DNA of 64,000 bases from Hyposmocoma kahamanoa (GCF_003589595.1 NW_020653391.1:3418101-3482100); one strand, 5' to 3'. Shown: positions 10,070 to 21,930, counted from the stretch's first letter. The notes: a model not told the origin generated them from the letters alone. Made by a program: numbers and translations.

Positions 10070-10190
10070 TTTTATTATTGATACAAAGATCGAACAAACA
10101 CAAAAAAATCCTTCAATCCCATTGGATGGATACGAACCAGTGTCTGTCGCCTCAACGTGGCTACCACTCTGACAACTGAGTTACGGATCG
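10070..10190 (-). repeat. tRNA-derived SINE, family D
   Basis: The minus strand reads a tRNA-like head (CCGTAACTCAGTTGTCAGAG for the A-box region, GGTTCGTATCC as B box). It is followed by the family D tail, including TTCGATCTTTGTATCAATAA. The head is closer to a real tRNA than the other copies, but it has no acceptor-stem pairing and runs into the SINE tail. Confidence 0.7.
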
Positions 10191-10680
10191 AGTTAGGAGA
10201 TCTTACGAATTTCTCTGTGCATATTGAAGCTCTTTGCATTGGTTTTTTAACGGCTGTACTGTGGCGTCTTCTGTGAGAACTTATAAAGTTTCTTCACTCA
10301 ACTTCAGTGGAGTAGTTCATTACAAAAATAGATGAATATCACGGTTGTAAAAACACCAATTTAAAAAAACCGTTATTTTCGTGGCACATAATATGTTTAA
10401 TACTTTATCATAACATAATAAAATCGTAAACATTTTGAGTCTGTACTTGTAATGTAACATTTCAAAGTCAGTGCTACTTACTGAAACATAGTAAGTTTTA
10501 AAAGTAGTTATTTTTATCTGTGCGTTTGTGCACGCTAATTTCCATAATGGCAGAATGAATTGCGAAGTGGTTTTCAATTATATATTAAAACAAGTTTGGA
10601 TTGATATTTAGTGTTATTTTTGTTTAATAATATGTATTATTTCAATTAGTAAGTTGAGTAGTTTCTTATATTTTTGCTTA
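10191..10680. other. Unannotated non-coding stretch
   Basis: AT-rich. The minus frame 10320-10577 has no recognisable domain. Confidence 0.45.
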
Positions 10681-10912
10681 CAAATAATAATAACGATAAT
10701 GTGCCAGTCAATCACACCAACAGCCTGGTCTCAACTTAGAGAATTATATACAAAATATGAGCACAAGAGCAACTGCATTCTCTCTGACGCACTCCCAGAA
10801 AGCACCTAGAGCAATACCAATTTAGAATAGTCCATTTCGGAAAATTGAATCCAGGACCTTCTCATCCAACGCCTTTACCGCAAACCGCTGGACTAACGAG
10901 GTCTTAAAACAA
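10681..10912 (-). repeat. tRNA-derived SINE, family F
   Basis: The minus strand starts ACCTCGTTAGTCCAGCGGTT, a tRNA-like head with an A-box resemblance, then has a degenerate B box (CTGGATTCAATTTTCC). The body AGGTGCTTTCTGGGAG plus AATGCAGTTGCTCTTGTGC corresponds to family F. The 3' end is marked by AATAATAATAAC on the plus strand. Confidence 0.65.
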
Positions 10913-10985
10913 CTTGGGCATATGCTGTATCAATTTACTACTCTGACAAAAACAAAAACGTCTTATATTTATTCTATATCTGTGT

Positions 10986-11025
10986 CGTATTCAAATTCAA
11001 AATTCAAATTCCATTTATTTGACAC
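10986..11025 (-). mobile_element. Probable LINE 3' terminus
   Basis: The plus strand shows TTCAAATTCAAAATTCAAAT followed by TCCATTTATTTGAC. Read on the minus strand this is an AATAAATGGAATTTGAA-type LINE 3' end with simple A/T-rich terminal repeats. No reverse-transcriptase frame is visible beside it, so only the extreme 3' end may be present. Confidence 0.45.
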
Positions 11026-12368
11026 ATACACAAAAAACATAAAACAAACAAATGAAAAAATTTACGTAATAGAATAGTAACTAAAAACACAAAACTATAT
11101 CTATGGTCACAATATGTGTCGAGGATTCTGATTATCATTTTTTTTTAAATTTATTGCATGATCTGGATACAAAGTCACAAGTCAGTTCAGTAGAAAACTT
11201 CTGATTGTCAGTCAGAACCTTCCTGGCAGGATATAATTTACATTAATGAATAAAGAGTAAGTAAGTAGGAAGCTTTATATAATTACATTACAAATTAAAA
11301 AATTTATGCAATTTTATGAAAAATCATAAAATGATTACACTAGTTGAATCCTCCGACTTTTGATAACCAGTATTAAACCTATTTGCAATCAATTACTCGG
11401 TTTACGAGCGGCCGCCATTCCAACGGGGAAACATTCGCGGTTAGATAAGTATAACAGGAATATATTGATTTATTTTATTGTAACCACCATATAAAACGCA
11501 ATACCGCTTTGTAATTTGTGTGTTTGCTCGTTAGCACTTGTGATATTAGGAAAATCGTTAACACAATTAAACAAACCATTGATATACGAGTAATAGTAAA
11601 ATTGAACAAAATCCACACGGTCTTGAATGTTTATTTACGAATGGTTTTATTACAGATTTGACAAAAAGTGACAATTGAAGTTTTCGTCTATACCGTAAGT
11701 CATATCCAGAGTGGAAAAAATCAACGAGTCATGAAGAAACATACTTAAGTTAACAAATTTTACTTAAAGGGAACATTATTGTATTTTTCTTAATATTGAT
11801 GATTCGAGGTGATTGCATACTTGTAAATTTCATGAACTTTACTTGCAAGTTTTTGTTACAATTTTTAAGTTTTCATCTGTTCCTGTTTTGTCACTTTTGT
11901 GAAAAAAAAATTGCATTCTGTTAAATTTCGATTTTTTCAATAAAGGTTGATGTGAAAACTTTAATTGCCACTTTGTCTATATTCTCACTTTCTTTCCCGC
12001 ATGTATATTATAGATAATTAATTTGCCTAGTGCATGGGTCTTAACTACACTTGTTGTTGTTTTATACAATGAGACAAGAGGTATACAAAGGCATACGTAT
12101 TTTTTTCTCAAACATCAAATTATGGCCAAGGAACAAATTACATGACAAATAAATCACAAATGATACGTTCTTTCAGACGAAATTTTGTGTTTAAAAGTTT
12201 AATAAATACTGAATATTATGAGTAAAAATAACGTAATAATTACATGAAGGTAATAAATATATTAGTTTTAAAATTGTTTTTCTTACAAAACGGCGAACGA
12301 AACGGCATCCATTAAAAACAAAAAAATACATTGTATCTAATGCTAAAATAATCTCAGTTCAGAGTACT
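11026..12368. other. Unannotated non-coding stretch
   Basis: More than 1.3 kb of AT-rich sequence without a supported gene. A short GC patch at 11404-11425 (TACGAGCGGCCGCC) has no further context. Confidence 0.5.
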
Positions 12369-12526
12369 AAAAAACCGACCTCAAAAGTCATTCATCCTCC
12401 AGTTTGCTGAAATATTTTCTTCAAATTCAAATGGGACCTAATAATCACCAAAATCGGTTCACAAAGTTATCGCGTAACATACAAACAAAAAAATCCTCCT
12501 CCTTTTCTGAAGTCGGTTGAAAAAGG
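12369..12526 (-). repeat. Lepidoptera-type repeat family H with inverted ends
   Basis: Starts ACCGACCTCAAAAG and ends TTCTGAAGTCGGTTGA, that is, short inverted termini. It contains ACCAAAATCGGTTCACAAAG and TTATCGCGTAACATAC. This arrangement is widespread in lepidopteran genomes. Related copies are at 24021-24292 (minus) and 57977-58232 (plus). Non-coding. Confidence 0.8.
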
Positions 12527-12699
12527 TGTTTATACAAGTAAATGGGATGGATTAGTCCACCGGGACCGTGCTGATTGAACGTCTTATTTGAAACCAATTA
12601 AACTTCGTTAAAATTTGCGTGGAGTTAATGAATGTATATTGTGGTCAACTTTGGTCATCTTTGCCAACAGGCTTCTATGTGACTCGAATTTAGTATAGA

Positions 12700-13085
12700 C
12701 GAAGCTGCAGAGCCTTCAACATCGTCGTAAAGTTGCCGGCTTATCGGTATTCTACAGGAAATTCACAGAGAGCGTGCGATGGAATTGCATCATTTAATTC
12801 CACCTACTCCTTTCCATTATCGGGGGACTAGACGTAGGCTGGGGTTCCCTATGCTGTGGATATTCCATGGATTCGTACGAAGCATTACGCTTCCACATTT
12901 ATAAGGTGAACGGTTAAGGAGTGGAATTCCCTGCTACTGACTTATTCCCCGAACGCGCTATAACTTAGGCATTTTCAAGGTGAGAGTGAATAGGCATTAT
13001 TTCGGGTGCACATGCTATTTCGTCGATGTCATTGTCACTTTCCATCAGGTGACGTGGAGGTCCAATGCGCACTTATTTCCATATA
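12700..13085 (+). mobile_element. LINE reverse transcriptase C-terminal remnant
   Basis: Plus-strand frames, broken by shifts, give LQHRRKVAGLSVFYR, ELHHLIPPTPFHYRGTRRR and LIPRTRYNLGIFKVRVNRH. This series (HRRKVA..., LIPP..., WN-LP..., FK-RVNRH) is the familiar C-terminal region of insect non-LTR reverse-transcriptase polyproteins. The expected 'EWNSLP' position reads SGIPCY and several codons are lost. Clearly a dead, 5'-truncated copy. Confidence 0.75.
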
Positions 13086-16000
13086 AAAAAACTTCAGTCA
13101 GAAATTTTCATAAGTCACAATATTAGAAATAAAAACATTTTATAACTCTACTTAATACATTTATTTATATAAATCTTATAAGGCAATAAAATAAATATGA
13201 CTAAGTACTAAAAAAGAAAGAAAAAAAAATTGAAATTTCTAAACTAATCAAGTTAAATTGCGTAATTTAATTGAATGCATTGTGACAAATAACACAAAAA
13301 TTTTTGATTTACCATATCCGTTTCATTTTTGACAAAAAATAAATCAAACAAAATGTCACTATGTGCTCCTCCCACTTACCAACTCATAATCTACAATCAC
13401 ATTCAAATTTCGAACCGACCTAATTGGCTATTCGAAATTCGATTTTCAATAAGCATTGCCGATATATTTTTAATAGGCAATAAGAATAAGCTGCCAGCTT
13501 TGTTTTAGTTTTTTAACTTTTTTTTTAATAGTGTTGTACGGCACGGGCCTAAATGAGTGCCTCGTTGTTTTTTAAGTTTCCGAACGCATTGATTTATAAG
13601 CAATGAATTGTGAACGGCATTTAATGAAGCATTGGATAATGTCGCGGATGAACTACGACGGGTAATTTTAGATTTTAATAGGTTTTACAAGAGGCACGTA
13701 TTTATTACTAATAACTCGTGTTTATTGCTTTTAATTCATTCGACACCCGTATGAATTAATCTTCAAGACTTCTGAAGGTAACTGAACACTACTAGTACTA
13801 AAATAATAAAATTTGCATATGATACCGACACGCTATGATGACCGTTTTGACGGATTACAATAGTGAGGTTAAATCACGAGACACATCTATAAATTTTTAG
13901 ATTTATAACTAGTATTGCAAGGGATCGCTGTTTGAAAAAGTTTAAATAAAACGGAAATAAAAATGTTTAATTAATATATCGTCAAATCGAAACTGCTTTG
14001 TTTTGCATTGAGCTGTAACGGAGTTTGCCGGAGGTAGAAGTTGTGCTGGCCAGCGATCCCATAAGTGACATGAGAGACTCCGTTTTTAAAAATTTCGAAT
14101 TTCGAACAACAAATGCCGCGTTGTGTTGTAACATTATACATTCCATAAATTTTACTGCACGTCACTATTGGCATCAATGCACGGCAATGAGCTCCTTCAA
14201 CGTAGTTATGAATTAATACGAAACTTGATGAGCGGACAAACTTCAAAACAGCCATTATAGCGTGCCGATACTATAGTGTCAATGGTGTGGTCGTCAAGAC
14301 ATACAATGTTTACATTGCTGAAGTGAGAGAGCAATTGCCCAATTAGTTTTATTTAAGCACCTTGTGGAGCGAAGAAAGATCACCGCGCGTTGTATTAGTT
14401 TTTTTTTTAAATTACGCGCTGTATCAACAAAGAGGCTTGTTACAGATTCTGGCCATTTCTCATCGTCCGCCGCTTCTATACCAATTTGTTATAGTAAACA
14501 CGCAGCTATTGTGTTCGTAAGTTCATACGCGAGAGGTCAACACGTTTTCTAAGCTATAACCGGAATATATACCAAACATTATTCATACCACTGACGGTTG
14601 TTTTCCCCTAATTAGAAACCATTCATCCGTGGCCCATTAAAACTCGTCTAAATTAAAATTCGAATAACTTACTAACTAGGTATATAAATCACGGGCACTG
14701 AAAGACAATAAAATATATTGTCCATGTCCAGACGATGCGGCGAACCCAAATAATTAATACAACAATACTCACCGAGTAATTAAAATAAACTAATTTCTAA
14801 GGCTGGTTCATGAATGAATATCCTTTTTTATTATTTTTTGTCTTCTGGCAACATTTCTCATTTTCCGTCTCGCGTAGTGACAGACGGGTTCATTTTTCGA
14901 AACGCGACCTCGTAGCGGGGGTTAGCGCATCCGTTCGAATTATCTCGTTTTAATTTAAGAATCGGCACTTCTTTTTGAATTAATTCACTTTGATTTTGGA
15001 ACAAGCGATCTTCAACTGTTTCACATTTACGCGAGTATTTTACGGTAGTAATTCACATGTTTTCCTCTAAAATCACGTTTTAGAACCTTTCTCACGGCGG
15101 TGATTTGCGACTCCCACGAATTAGATGGGATTTTTATTTGTTTCGAAGCAGCAACATTGAACGAGCAAATCGGCACGGATAATTACACCCCACTCGGAAT
15201 TCGGGAAAGGAATCGTATCCCGCGTGCACAGTAGCAATAACGTGTAATTTAAATGCTTCAAATTTCGTACGAGTTCTTTTTTAAACACAAAATCCGCGTG
15301 CGTGCACGCATGCACTCTGAAGGATTATACATGACCTCATTTTTATACTACAATTTTGTGTTTGAAAAATTTTCGAAGGTCATTTATTGCACCTTGTGCT
15401 AATCAAACGTGTACAATATAATCTAGGAAATAACATAATAAAAACGCAATATGAGTACTGTAGAACATTGTAATCAAGACCTACTACAAAGCTACATAAA
15501 CTAAAATTGTCCACAATCTTTTGAAAAAAAATAATACGTCTCTCCTAAATACATCAGGCACACGTTCAAATTCCAAAATCGGAACCGTAATCAACGGTCA
15601 TTACAACATGAGCCGTCCACCGAATTCGACATCACGTCCATGAAATAATACTGGCACATTCCAAATACTTTCTACAGATCGAGCATTCTAAATTTGATTT
15701 TTTTAGTGGTAGAATGAGAGGTAGTGGCCAAAAGTAAAATTTTTGGATGATTAATGCTGAAGTTTTTTACGATGTTATTCTGCGAAATAGTAACCACTAA
15801 AAATCTGAAAAAAAATCGATAATTTCAAAAGCAGCAATTTAACTGTTTCATTAGAGCTGCAATCGAATACAAAAAAAAAAGAGGTGTTGTCAAAATTTGC
15901 AGAATTATTATAGCAACATAAAATTGGAGAGTCAGTGAAAAAACGTTAGTGTTCCTGTAAATATAGATGACGATAGTAAAATTCATTCAAAATCTTTATG

Positions 16001-16980
16001 AATGACTGGTTTATTCATTCACTGACGTTAAAAGCCAAAAGCAGACTGTCGAGCGGTCATAATTAAAAAACGTAATAACCGCGGCAACTTTAAAACCGAA
16101 ACCTGTCTCAACTTAAAATTAAAACGATTTTTCTAACCTATAATATTTATTGTGGCTTGCTTCAAAATATCGACAGGACGTGGAACTAACAAGACTTATA
16201 GGAGTAGTTACATATTGAGTGCAGACATCGGTATAATGTAGAGCTATATTTTAGACTGTGAAATACATTTTTTTATGTATGAAAAGACTTGCCACAGCGG
16301 TTGGCATTCTAGATGCCAGTTCAAGACATTAAATTGGATAGGAAACATACTTTTCTAAAACAATCCTTATCTGAAGGCAGGTTTTTTATTTGTTAGAATA
16401 AGCGTTTTTATCACAAGTAGGAGACAATTTTGTAATCGCAGTTATGCAAAAATAAAAACTTTTCTCGTTGCCAAAGAAAGGAATGTATGACAAAGTTATT
16501 ACTTAGGGTAACTTAAATTAATAAAGTAGGGTGACTTAAATGTGCTTTTATACTCGCTCCTATGGTACTCATTGCCCTATTACATTAACTCTTTAATTTT
16601 TTTTCAATACCGGAAGACATGACACCTCCAGTTTTACAGCCATCAATTATGTTAATAGAATACAGCTGTCTCTTTCTAACACATCTACGTTTAATGGATG
16701 ATAATTAGCTGTCTCTTTCCGTTATTAGTTTAAGCTGTAATGGAAATTGGAAGAACTAGATGTAATGGCGGGTTTTTTGGCTGTGGATTGTTTTTAGCAT
16801 AACTTGACAAGAAGCACGCGCTGTGCGGATTACTTAATTGCTAGCTTTAAAATTGTTTTGTATAGACGCGAAAATAATATGTAGTTTAGTGCAGGTAAGT
16901 GTGTTTTTGACCTCGGTTAATTTAACGGCCTTTTACGGACATTTTTTAGGAAAAAAAAAAATATGTACAAGAAGTATTTA
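13086..16980. other. Repeat-poor non-coding block
   Basis: Almost 4 kb without any of the window's repeat families or LINE remnants. Frames such as 13971-14255 (minus) and 14025-14216 (plus) overlap each other and contain no recognised domain. The base composition is more mixed (roughly 14.0-15.3 kb) than in the surrounding repeat fields. It may contain conserved regulatory DNA or unrecognised small exons, but the sequence alone does not show it. Confidence 0.45.
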
Positions 16981-17257
16981 GAAGCAGTAGAGCTCCTTGT
17001 GAAAGAGTTCGTCCAGGGAAGTACTGCCACCTTACCTATTTCTGCCGCCAAGCAGTAATGTCAGCATAAGCAGCAGCAGTAAGGGTGCTCGTGAAATTAC
17101 AGGCGCATGAAACTTGTCAACTTAAGTCTCTGGGTCACGGGCGCAGTGGCAGTGCCCCTCAGATCTTTGCGATTTAAAGCTCTGAGTTGCACTGCAACTG
17201 TTATGGACAGGCGTGTTGCTGTAAAAGTCTTGTTCGTCCCTTGATATTATAAAAAAA
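16981..17257 (+). repeat. Repeat family A, near full-length plus copy
   Basis: Begins AGCAGTAGAGCTCCTTGTGA and ends TTGATATTATAAAAAAAG, so it defines both family ends well. In the middle, the segment ATTACTGCGTTCCGGTTTTG is replaced by a short CAG-type run (AGCAGCAGCAG). Confidence 0.85.
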
Positions 17258-17528
17258 GAGCTCTGTTGCTATTGAAATTATGAATATATATTTAGATTGT
17301 GTGTCACGTAGGCACCATAAGCCAAATACCAAGCTTCGAAGCTATTCGAGTTTTACGAAAGTTGTCGTTGGATTCTTCACATATGTTATTTTTTTCTAAT
17401 CAATGATCTTATACACCGTATAATAAAATAATTAATTCTGATGTATACATTATAATTTCCCCGCTCATCAGTTTACAATTGCAAATCAATGGTTTACCAT
17501 AACATTTAGTTATAAGTTCGGTCGAAAT

Positions 17529-18275
17529 TAAGGCTAAGAACTCACGGAGCGGTTTTCACCCGCGACCGCTGCGGTTGCGGGACCGCGGCCTCCGAAGAAT
17601 GTAGAAATGTATGCAAAATTTTGTAACACATTTCACGACGCGTTTTACGGCCGCAGTGGAGACGGTTGTTCGCGGCCGGCGGCCGCAAACCGCGTGAGAC
17701 GCGGTCACCCGCGCGCTTGACGGGCGTCGCCCGCGCACCCTGCGGTCAGTTCGCGGGCGACGCGTTACACGCGCGCGGGTTAGGTCTTTCCTTCCCACGC
17801 CATTTTGTGATTGATTTTCGTTTTGGCAGCGCGTGTCAATTTCTCAAGTTATGAATGTTGAAGTCGATCAATTAATTTCCTACCAGTTATCATTTTTCTT
17901 TAAAGTTCTGAATAAGTAGATACGGACATCCGAATAAATTAAAGAATTTGTCTTCTTATTATTTATTAATAAGAACAACGAATAATCCGTAACGATTTCT
18001 TTCCGGAAGCAGAGGATGCACCCTGAATCTTTTAGGCCTTCTTCTTTTAATTTTTCGATGAAGTAAGTATAACGCGATAGCCCGTTTTTGATGTGACTCC
18101 ATGGCGACGTCTAAGACTTAATTGACGATCTCAATCGATCGTAAATAACCGGGCGTCTTGCGATCCTCTCCAGTTACGTGACCGCACAAACCTGCGGTAT
18201 CGTGAGTGTTGAAATAAAACAGCAGTCCCGTAACCACAGCGGCGGTCACAACCGCTTCGTGAGTTCTGTCCCTAA
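17529..18275 (-). mobile_element. Deleted PIF/Harbinger-type DNA transposon
   Basis: Bounded by TAA at 17529-17531 and 18273-18275, the 3-base target duplication typical of PIF/Harbinger. The left end GGCTAAGAACTCACGGAGCG and the inverted right end GGGACAGAACTCACGAAGCG match, and similarity continues about 40 bases inward (for example GGTTGCGGGACCGC against GGTTACGGGACTGC). The inside carries an N-terminal transposase-like peptide on the minus strand (17959-18102). Most of the transposase is missing, so the 741-base element cannot encode its own mobilisation. The very high CpG content of the left 250 bases belongs to the element, not to a gene promoter. Confidence 0.75.
17959..18102 (-). pseudogene. 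Harbinger transposase N-terminal fragment
   Basis: A 47-codon minus frame beginning MESHQKRAIALYLLH, with a basic/aromatic stretch RRRPKRFRVHPLLPERNRYG then LFVVL. The pattern R-rich, R/K-F-x-V-H-P-x-x-x-x-R-x-x-x-G-x-F is the conserved start of Harbinger-type transposases and their ALP1/HARBI1-like relatives. The catalytic DDE nuclease domain that should follow is absent: a stop and a deletion come immediately after. Called a pseudogene because it is a fragment within a transposon with matching ends. Confidence 0.7.
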
Positions 18276-18515
18276 GGTCACGCAATGACATTCTATATTT
18301 GAATTTATTGGATGTTAACATTTTCCGAGTTGGTATCAGAACGTCGTGCTTACATATTATAATTGAAAGTTTATCTTACTCATCAAGACAGAAGGTTTAT
18401 ATTTAGTTAAGGGTACACAGTGATGTTCTATATTTGAATTATTGGATTTTATCATTTAGATATCGGTACCAAAAGTGTCAATTGAAATTAACTTAAAAAT
18501 TTATAACCTTAGTAA

Positions 18516-18658
18516 TATTAGCGAGAGTTTGGGATTGCACATGTAATGGTATTTATGTGTTTACAGAAGAATTTTATTTGTTGTGTTGCCATTGTGCATT
18601 CCTGGTTTTTATGTGAACGGTACATCACTACACGTAAAATTCCGAGCTCTCGCTAATA
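18516..18658. mobile_element. TA-flanked MITE
   Basis: Left end TTAGCGAGAGTTTGGGATTG (18518 on) and inverted right end TTAGCGAGAGCTCGGAATTT (from 18656) match in about 16 of 20 positions. Similarity continues a further 15 or so bases (ACATGTAATGG against ACGTGTAGTGA). TA dinucleotides flank both sides, as for Tc1/mariner-type insertions. At 139 bases with no coding frame, it is a non-autonomous palindromic element. Confidence 0.75.
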
Positions 18659-18759
18659 TGACTGTAACGAAGTCAATATTTGAATAAAAATGATAAATTG
18701 TAAATCAATTTGCATGTAGCAAATAGTTTTTCAATTTACCTAAGCCAGATGTATGATAT

Positions 18760-19030
18760 AGAGTTCTTAGGTTTTCGCGATTGTTACACATAGGAAATGA
18801 AACTATTTTGCCGGATTTAAATCGCGTATATTTATTTTTTCAAACAAACCGACGTTTCGGGCCCTTTGCAGGTCCCATGGTCACGGTTGACTGAGGTGGT
18901 ACAGGCTTCAACCTGTTATGTCTAATATTAATGCAAACTACCCTATTTTTTCACTATAGTTACAAAAGTTATTAATTAAATACCTTATTTTTAATTTTAC
19001 AAAGAAACATTCTAATTTACGCTACATTAC
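18760..19030 (+). repeat. Repeat family G
   Basis: Carries TTAGGTTTTCGCGATTGTTA, then GACGTTTCGGGCCCTTTGCA, then GGTCCCATGGTCACGGTTGA, then CAACCTGTTATGTCTAATAT. The same series in plus or minus orientation appears at 19241-19350, 26211-26480, 32805-32905, 61836-62035 and 62105-62215. Non-coding, class unknown. Confidence 0.8.
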
Positions 19031-19240
19031 GTTTTACAAATTATTTTATTGAATGAATTTTTATTAGTAATTATTAATTAAAAGAAATAAAATAAAGTAA
19101 CTTTTATTTTATTGCTTTAGTCCCTAGTCGATAGAGATACAAGAATTGAAGAAAATGTGTGCTATATTTTTCTGTATCTAATCGAGCAATAAACATTTTG
19201 GACATAAGTCCCCTTATACCATTCTTACACGAGGGGTGCG

Positions 19241-19350
19241 AATTTCGTTTTTCCAAAAAAAAAACGTTTCGGGTCCTTTACAGGTCCCAAGGTCACGACT
19301 GACTCAATCAGCTTTTGGGCACGTTACAGCCAGTAAGTGACCGTAAAAGA
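19241..19350 (+). repeat. Repeat family G, partial copy
   Basis: Contains AACGTTTCGGGTCCTTTACA and GGTCCCAAGGTCACGACTGA. It lacks the 3' part found in the 18760 copy. Confidence 0.7.
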
Positions 19351-19960
19351 CCCGATACGTTAGTTAATTCATTTCCGATAAATACCAATCACGGAAGCCG
19401 ATAAATTTTAGTTCACTTGTTAAGACAAAAATGTAATAACGGTTGTTATCCCTAATTGTATCTGTAGGTGAGATAAAGAACCCTAAAGTGCCAAATAATA
19501 ATTTTTACTACACAACGTTTTAAGGAGAATGTGGCTCTTAATTAGGCATTTAAAATCAATCTTAAACTCAAATAAGTTAAATAAAAAACAAACGACAATA
19601 GGGCTCAATGTCTTTTACCATTGCGTGATTTTTAGAATTTTAAAGCAATTTTTGTAAAAACATCTACATTCCAAAATATTAACTTACGGCCATTTATCTC
19701 TCACCTACAGTTATTATTGTGTTGCTTTATTAAGGTTTAGTCGATAAGTTTAAGTAACATTAGTTTTAAATGAAATGTTTCTTGTAGCTGGTGGAATTGT
19801 AGCCCAAACTCCATAAAAAGAAATACTAACTAGAAAAAATGGCATCTTTACTGTAAGCATTACCAAAATATGGCGGGTTTTTTATAGTTGCCCTTTTTAC
19901 ACGAAACAATTTTTATTTTAAGTAAGTATATTGGGTTTTGATTTTCTTAATTATTTGTTA
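19351..19960. other. Unannotated non-coding stretch
   Basis: AT-rich, with no supported feature. Confidence 0.45.
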
Positions 19961-20022
19961 CCTTTTCATGGTGATGGCCTTATAGCCAATGCTCAATAAA
20001 TAAATAAAATAAAATAATTAAT
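19961..20022 (+). mobile_element. LINE 3' terminus
   Basis: GTGATGGCCTTATAGCCAAT followed by GCTCAATAAATAAATAAAAT is a typical insect LINE 3' end with its terminal AATAA-type simple repeat. No coding part remains. Confidence 0.5.
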
Positions 20023-20734
20023 TCTGAGCGTGATTTCAAACTCTCTTCGACGTCACTGTTCGCTGCTGCGGCAAAAGACAAATTGGTTTTTTCCCTATTT
20101 CATATGAAAGAGCAAAAGAAGAAAGAAAGGCTTAGTACCTACTTCACAAATCAAAAATAGTAGTTAATCTAAAAAGCAATTAAGACCTTAAATAGTTCGA
20201 AGGCTGTAAACCGCGAGGTCGTGACCGAGTCGTTAAAAACCGACTGCTGGTTTTACCCTACTCATCCAATGGGCCGTGCCTGATAACTGCCTCATTTACC
20301 CTGCCCATCCGGGCAATACCTTGTAAATTAATTAAAAGTTTTATTCTGCCCCCATAAGACAAGATAAATTTATTTCATTACAACTTAATCTAAATACAAA
20401 TAAAACAAAAAGATGAAAAATAAACCTTAATTATCATAAAATCGTTATAAAGGTAAAGCGAGCGGTGAAGCGGGTAAAACTGTTTTGCTAGATTAAATGA
20501 TTTAGGTATTTAGTATTACATAATAGTCTTACAAAAAATATACGATGCACCTAAAGATATTGCCTAAAGAATGTGCTAATGTGTTACACGATAGGATGTA
20601 CTTTATTCGATCATATAAAATCCTGAAAACAGGCAAAAGTAAAAGTCTAAAACGAATTATTTAAGAATAAAGTATCTAACTTTGTACATGCTAAATATTG
20701 TTTTTTTAATGATATTTATATCACCGTGAGAAAT
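20023..20734. other. Unannotated non-coding stretch with GC-richer piece
   Basis: The piece at about 20205-20325 is less AT-rich and contains CGCGAGGTCGTGACCGAG. Its core GAGGTCGTGACCG is also found at about 23775. No coding frame. Confidence 0.45.
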
Positions 20735-20850
20735 AAGTTGAAAAGCCCTATATGCCTTCAAAACCGGGACGCAGTAGAAATAGGCGGTAGAAATAGGTAA
20801 AGTGGCAGTACTTCGCTGGATCAACTCTTTCACCAGGAGCTTGAAGCCCT
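20735..20850 (-). repeat. Repeat family A, short minus copy
   Basis: Covers the 5' third of the family in reverse (CTTCAAAACCGGGACGCAGT, then GAAATAGGTAAAGTGGCAGT, then TTCACCAGGAGCT). Confidence 0.75.
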
Positions 20851-21480
20851 GTAGTTATTAAATTCACATTTATCCAAAACTTGCAAATTGCCCAGCGGTT
20901 TAACGACTAACGGCGCTTGTCAACGTCGGATCTGTGTCAAAATTTCTCCGCCTGTTCTTATTTTATTAATATTAATTTACAGAGCGCGGATTGCGGGACA
21001 CTAGGGGCGACCCCCACACCTCTCTTCCTAAAATCTGGGCTCGTGTTGAAATACTTCGTCTTAAATCTTAAAACTCTAACAGTGTAATTGCAATGTCAAA
21101 ATTCAATAAAAATGTTTGAAAAGGTTTAGGGAAGAAAGAAATATCTTAAGCAAGTACAACTGCTTTCCCACTCATTGCTAACGCTTTCGCATTTCGGTAA
21201 CTTTGGAGATATCGGCACGTAAAGTTTTACTGTCGCCTCAAAAAATCTGCCGTCCACTAAGTAAAACGAGACTAAGTGACAATTGGTCAAATATCCGTTT
21301 TCAATAGCATAAGATAGAGCACAAAATTATCTTTCAAAAACAGTTAAAATTAGTTAACGTGTTCGATTTATCTGAACTTACCCTAACGATGCATACCTGA
21401 AATAGTCTAATAGAAATTAAGAATCTATTACCTTTAAATATTCGCCCAAAAAATATTTGATATTGCGTATATTCTAAACA
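20851..21480. other. Unannotated non-coding stretch
   Basis: No gene or repeat recognised. Confidence 0.45.
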
Positions 21481-21930
21481 TTATAAATGGTAATGTTCAC
21501 TGCTTTATTGTACCTACTTGTTCTATGAGACACTATCGCCCTATTGCAGTTCCCTTAGCGAGGACTAACTACAGACAAAATAGTTTTCTATGTAGAGCTA
21601 GCAAGAGCTTGGATGTTGTGCAGAGCAATCATGACCTGGAAGTTGATATATTCAATTGTAATGTTGATGCGCTAAAGCGTAAATTCACTGACATTCTATT
21701 TACCTAACTTTATTAAATAATTTGTGATTAGCGCAGGTATTGGGTTGTTATACTTATGTAAGTGCATGATGTTAAGAAATACTATTTATTGTTCGTTTGT
21801 TTAATGCTCGTGTATGATTTGTTTGAAGCTATAGGCGGAAACCTGTAATTGGCTTTATGTTTATGTTCCTGTTTTTATTAAATGTATGAAGCTGTTGGTT
21901 TTCCATGAATAAATAAATAACTAAATAAAT
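21481..21930 (+). mobile_element. LINE 3' end with reverse transcriptase C-terminus
   Basis: The frame at 21525-21707 reads RPIAVPLARTNYRQNSFLCR then ASKSL, closing DALKRKFTDILFT. This resembles the C-terminal end of CR1/Jockey-like LINE polyproteins (P-R-T-N-x-x-x-x-S-F, R-x-x-x-x-L, L-K-R-x). A 3' untranslated part of about 200 bases follows and ends in an AATAAATAAATAAC-type tail (21908-21930). 5'-truncated. Confidence 0.65.

Noticed and set aside
13971..14255. 94-codon minus frame overlapping a 63-codon plus frame
   Set aside because: No recognisable domain, no splice context, and both strands are open over the same bases, which suggests chance.
17556..17854. Arg-rich frames of 80 and 62 codons
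   Set aside because: They cover the CpG-rich left end of the Harbinger relic. Composition artefact.
18118..18321. 67-codon minus frame with a membrane-like stretch (THEAVVTAAVVTGLLFYF)
   Set aside because: It is the translated right terminal region of the Harbinger relic: the same DNA matches the inverted left end at 17532 onward. The apparent membrane segment arises from the repeat ends.
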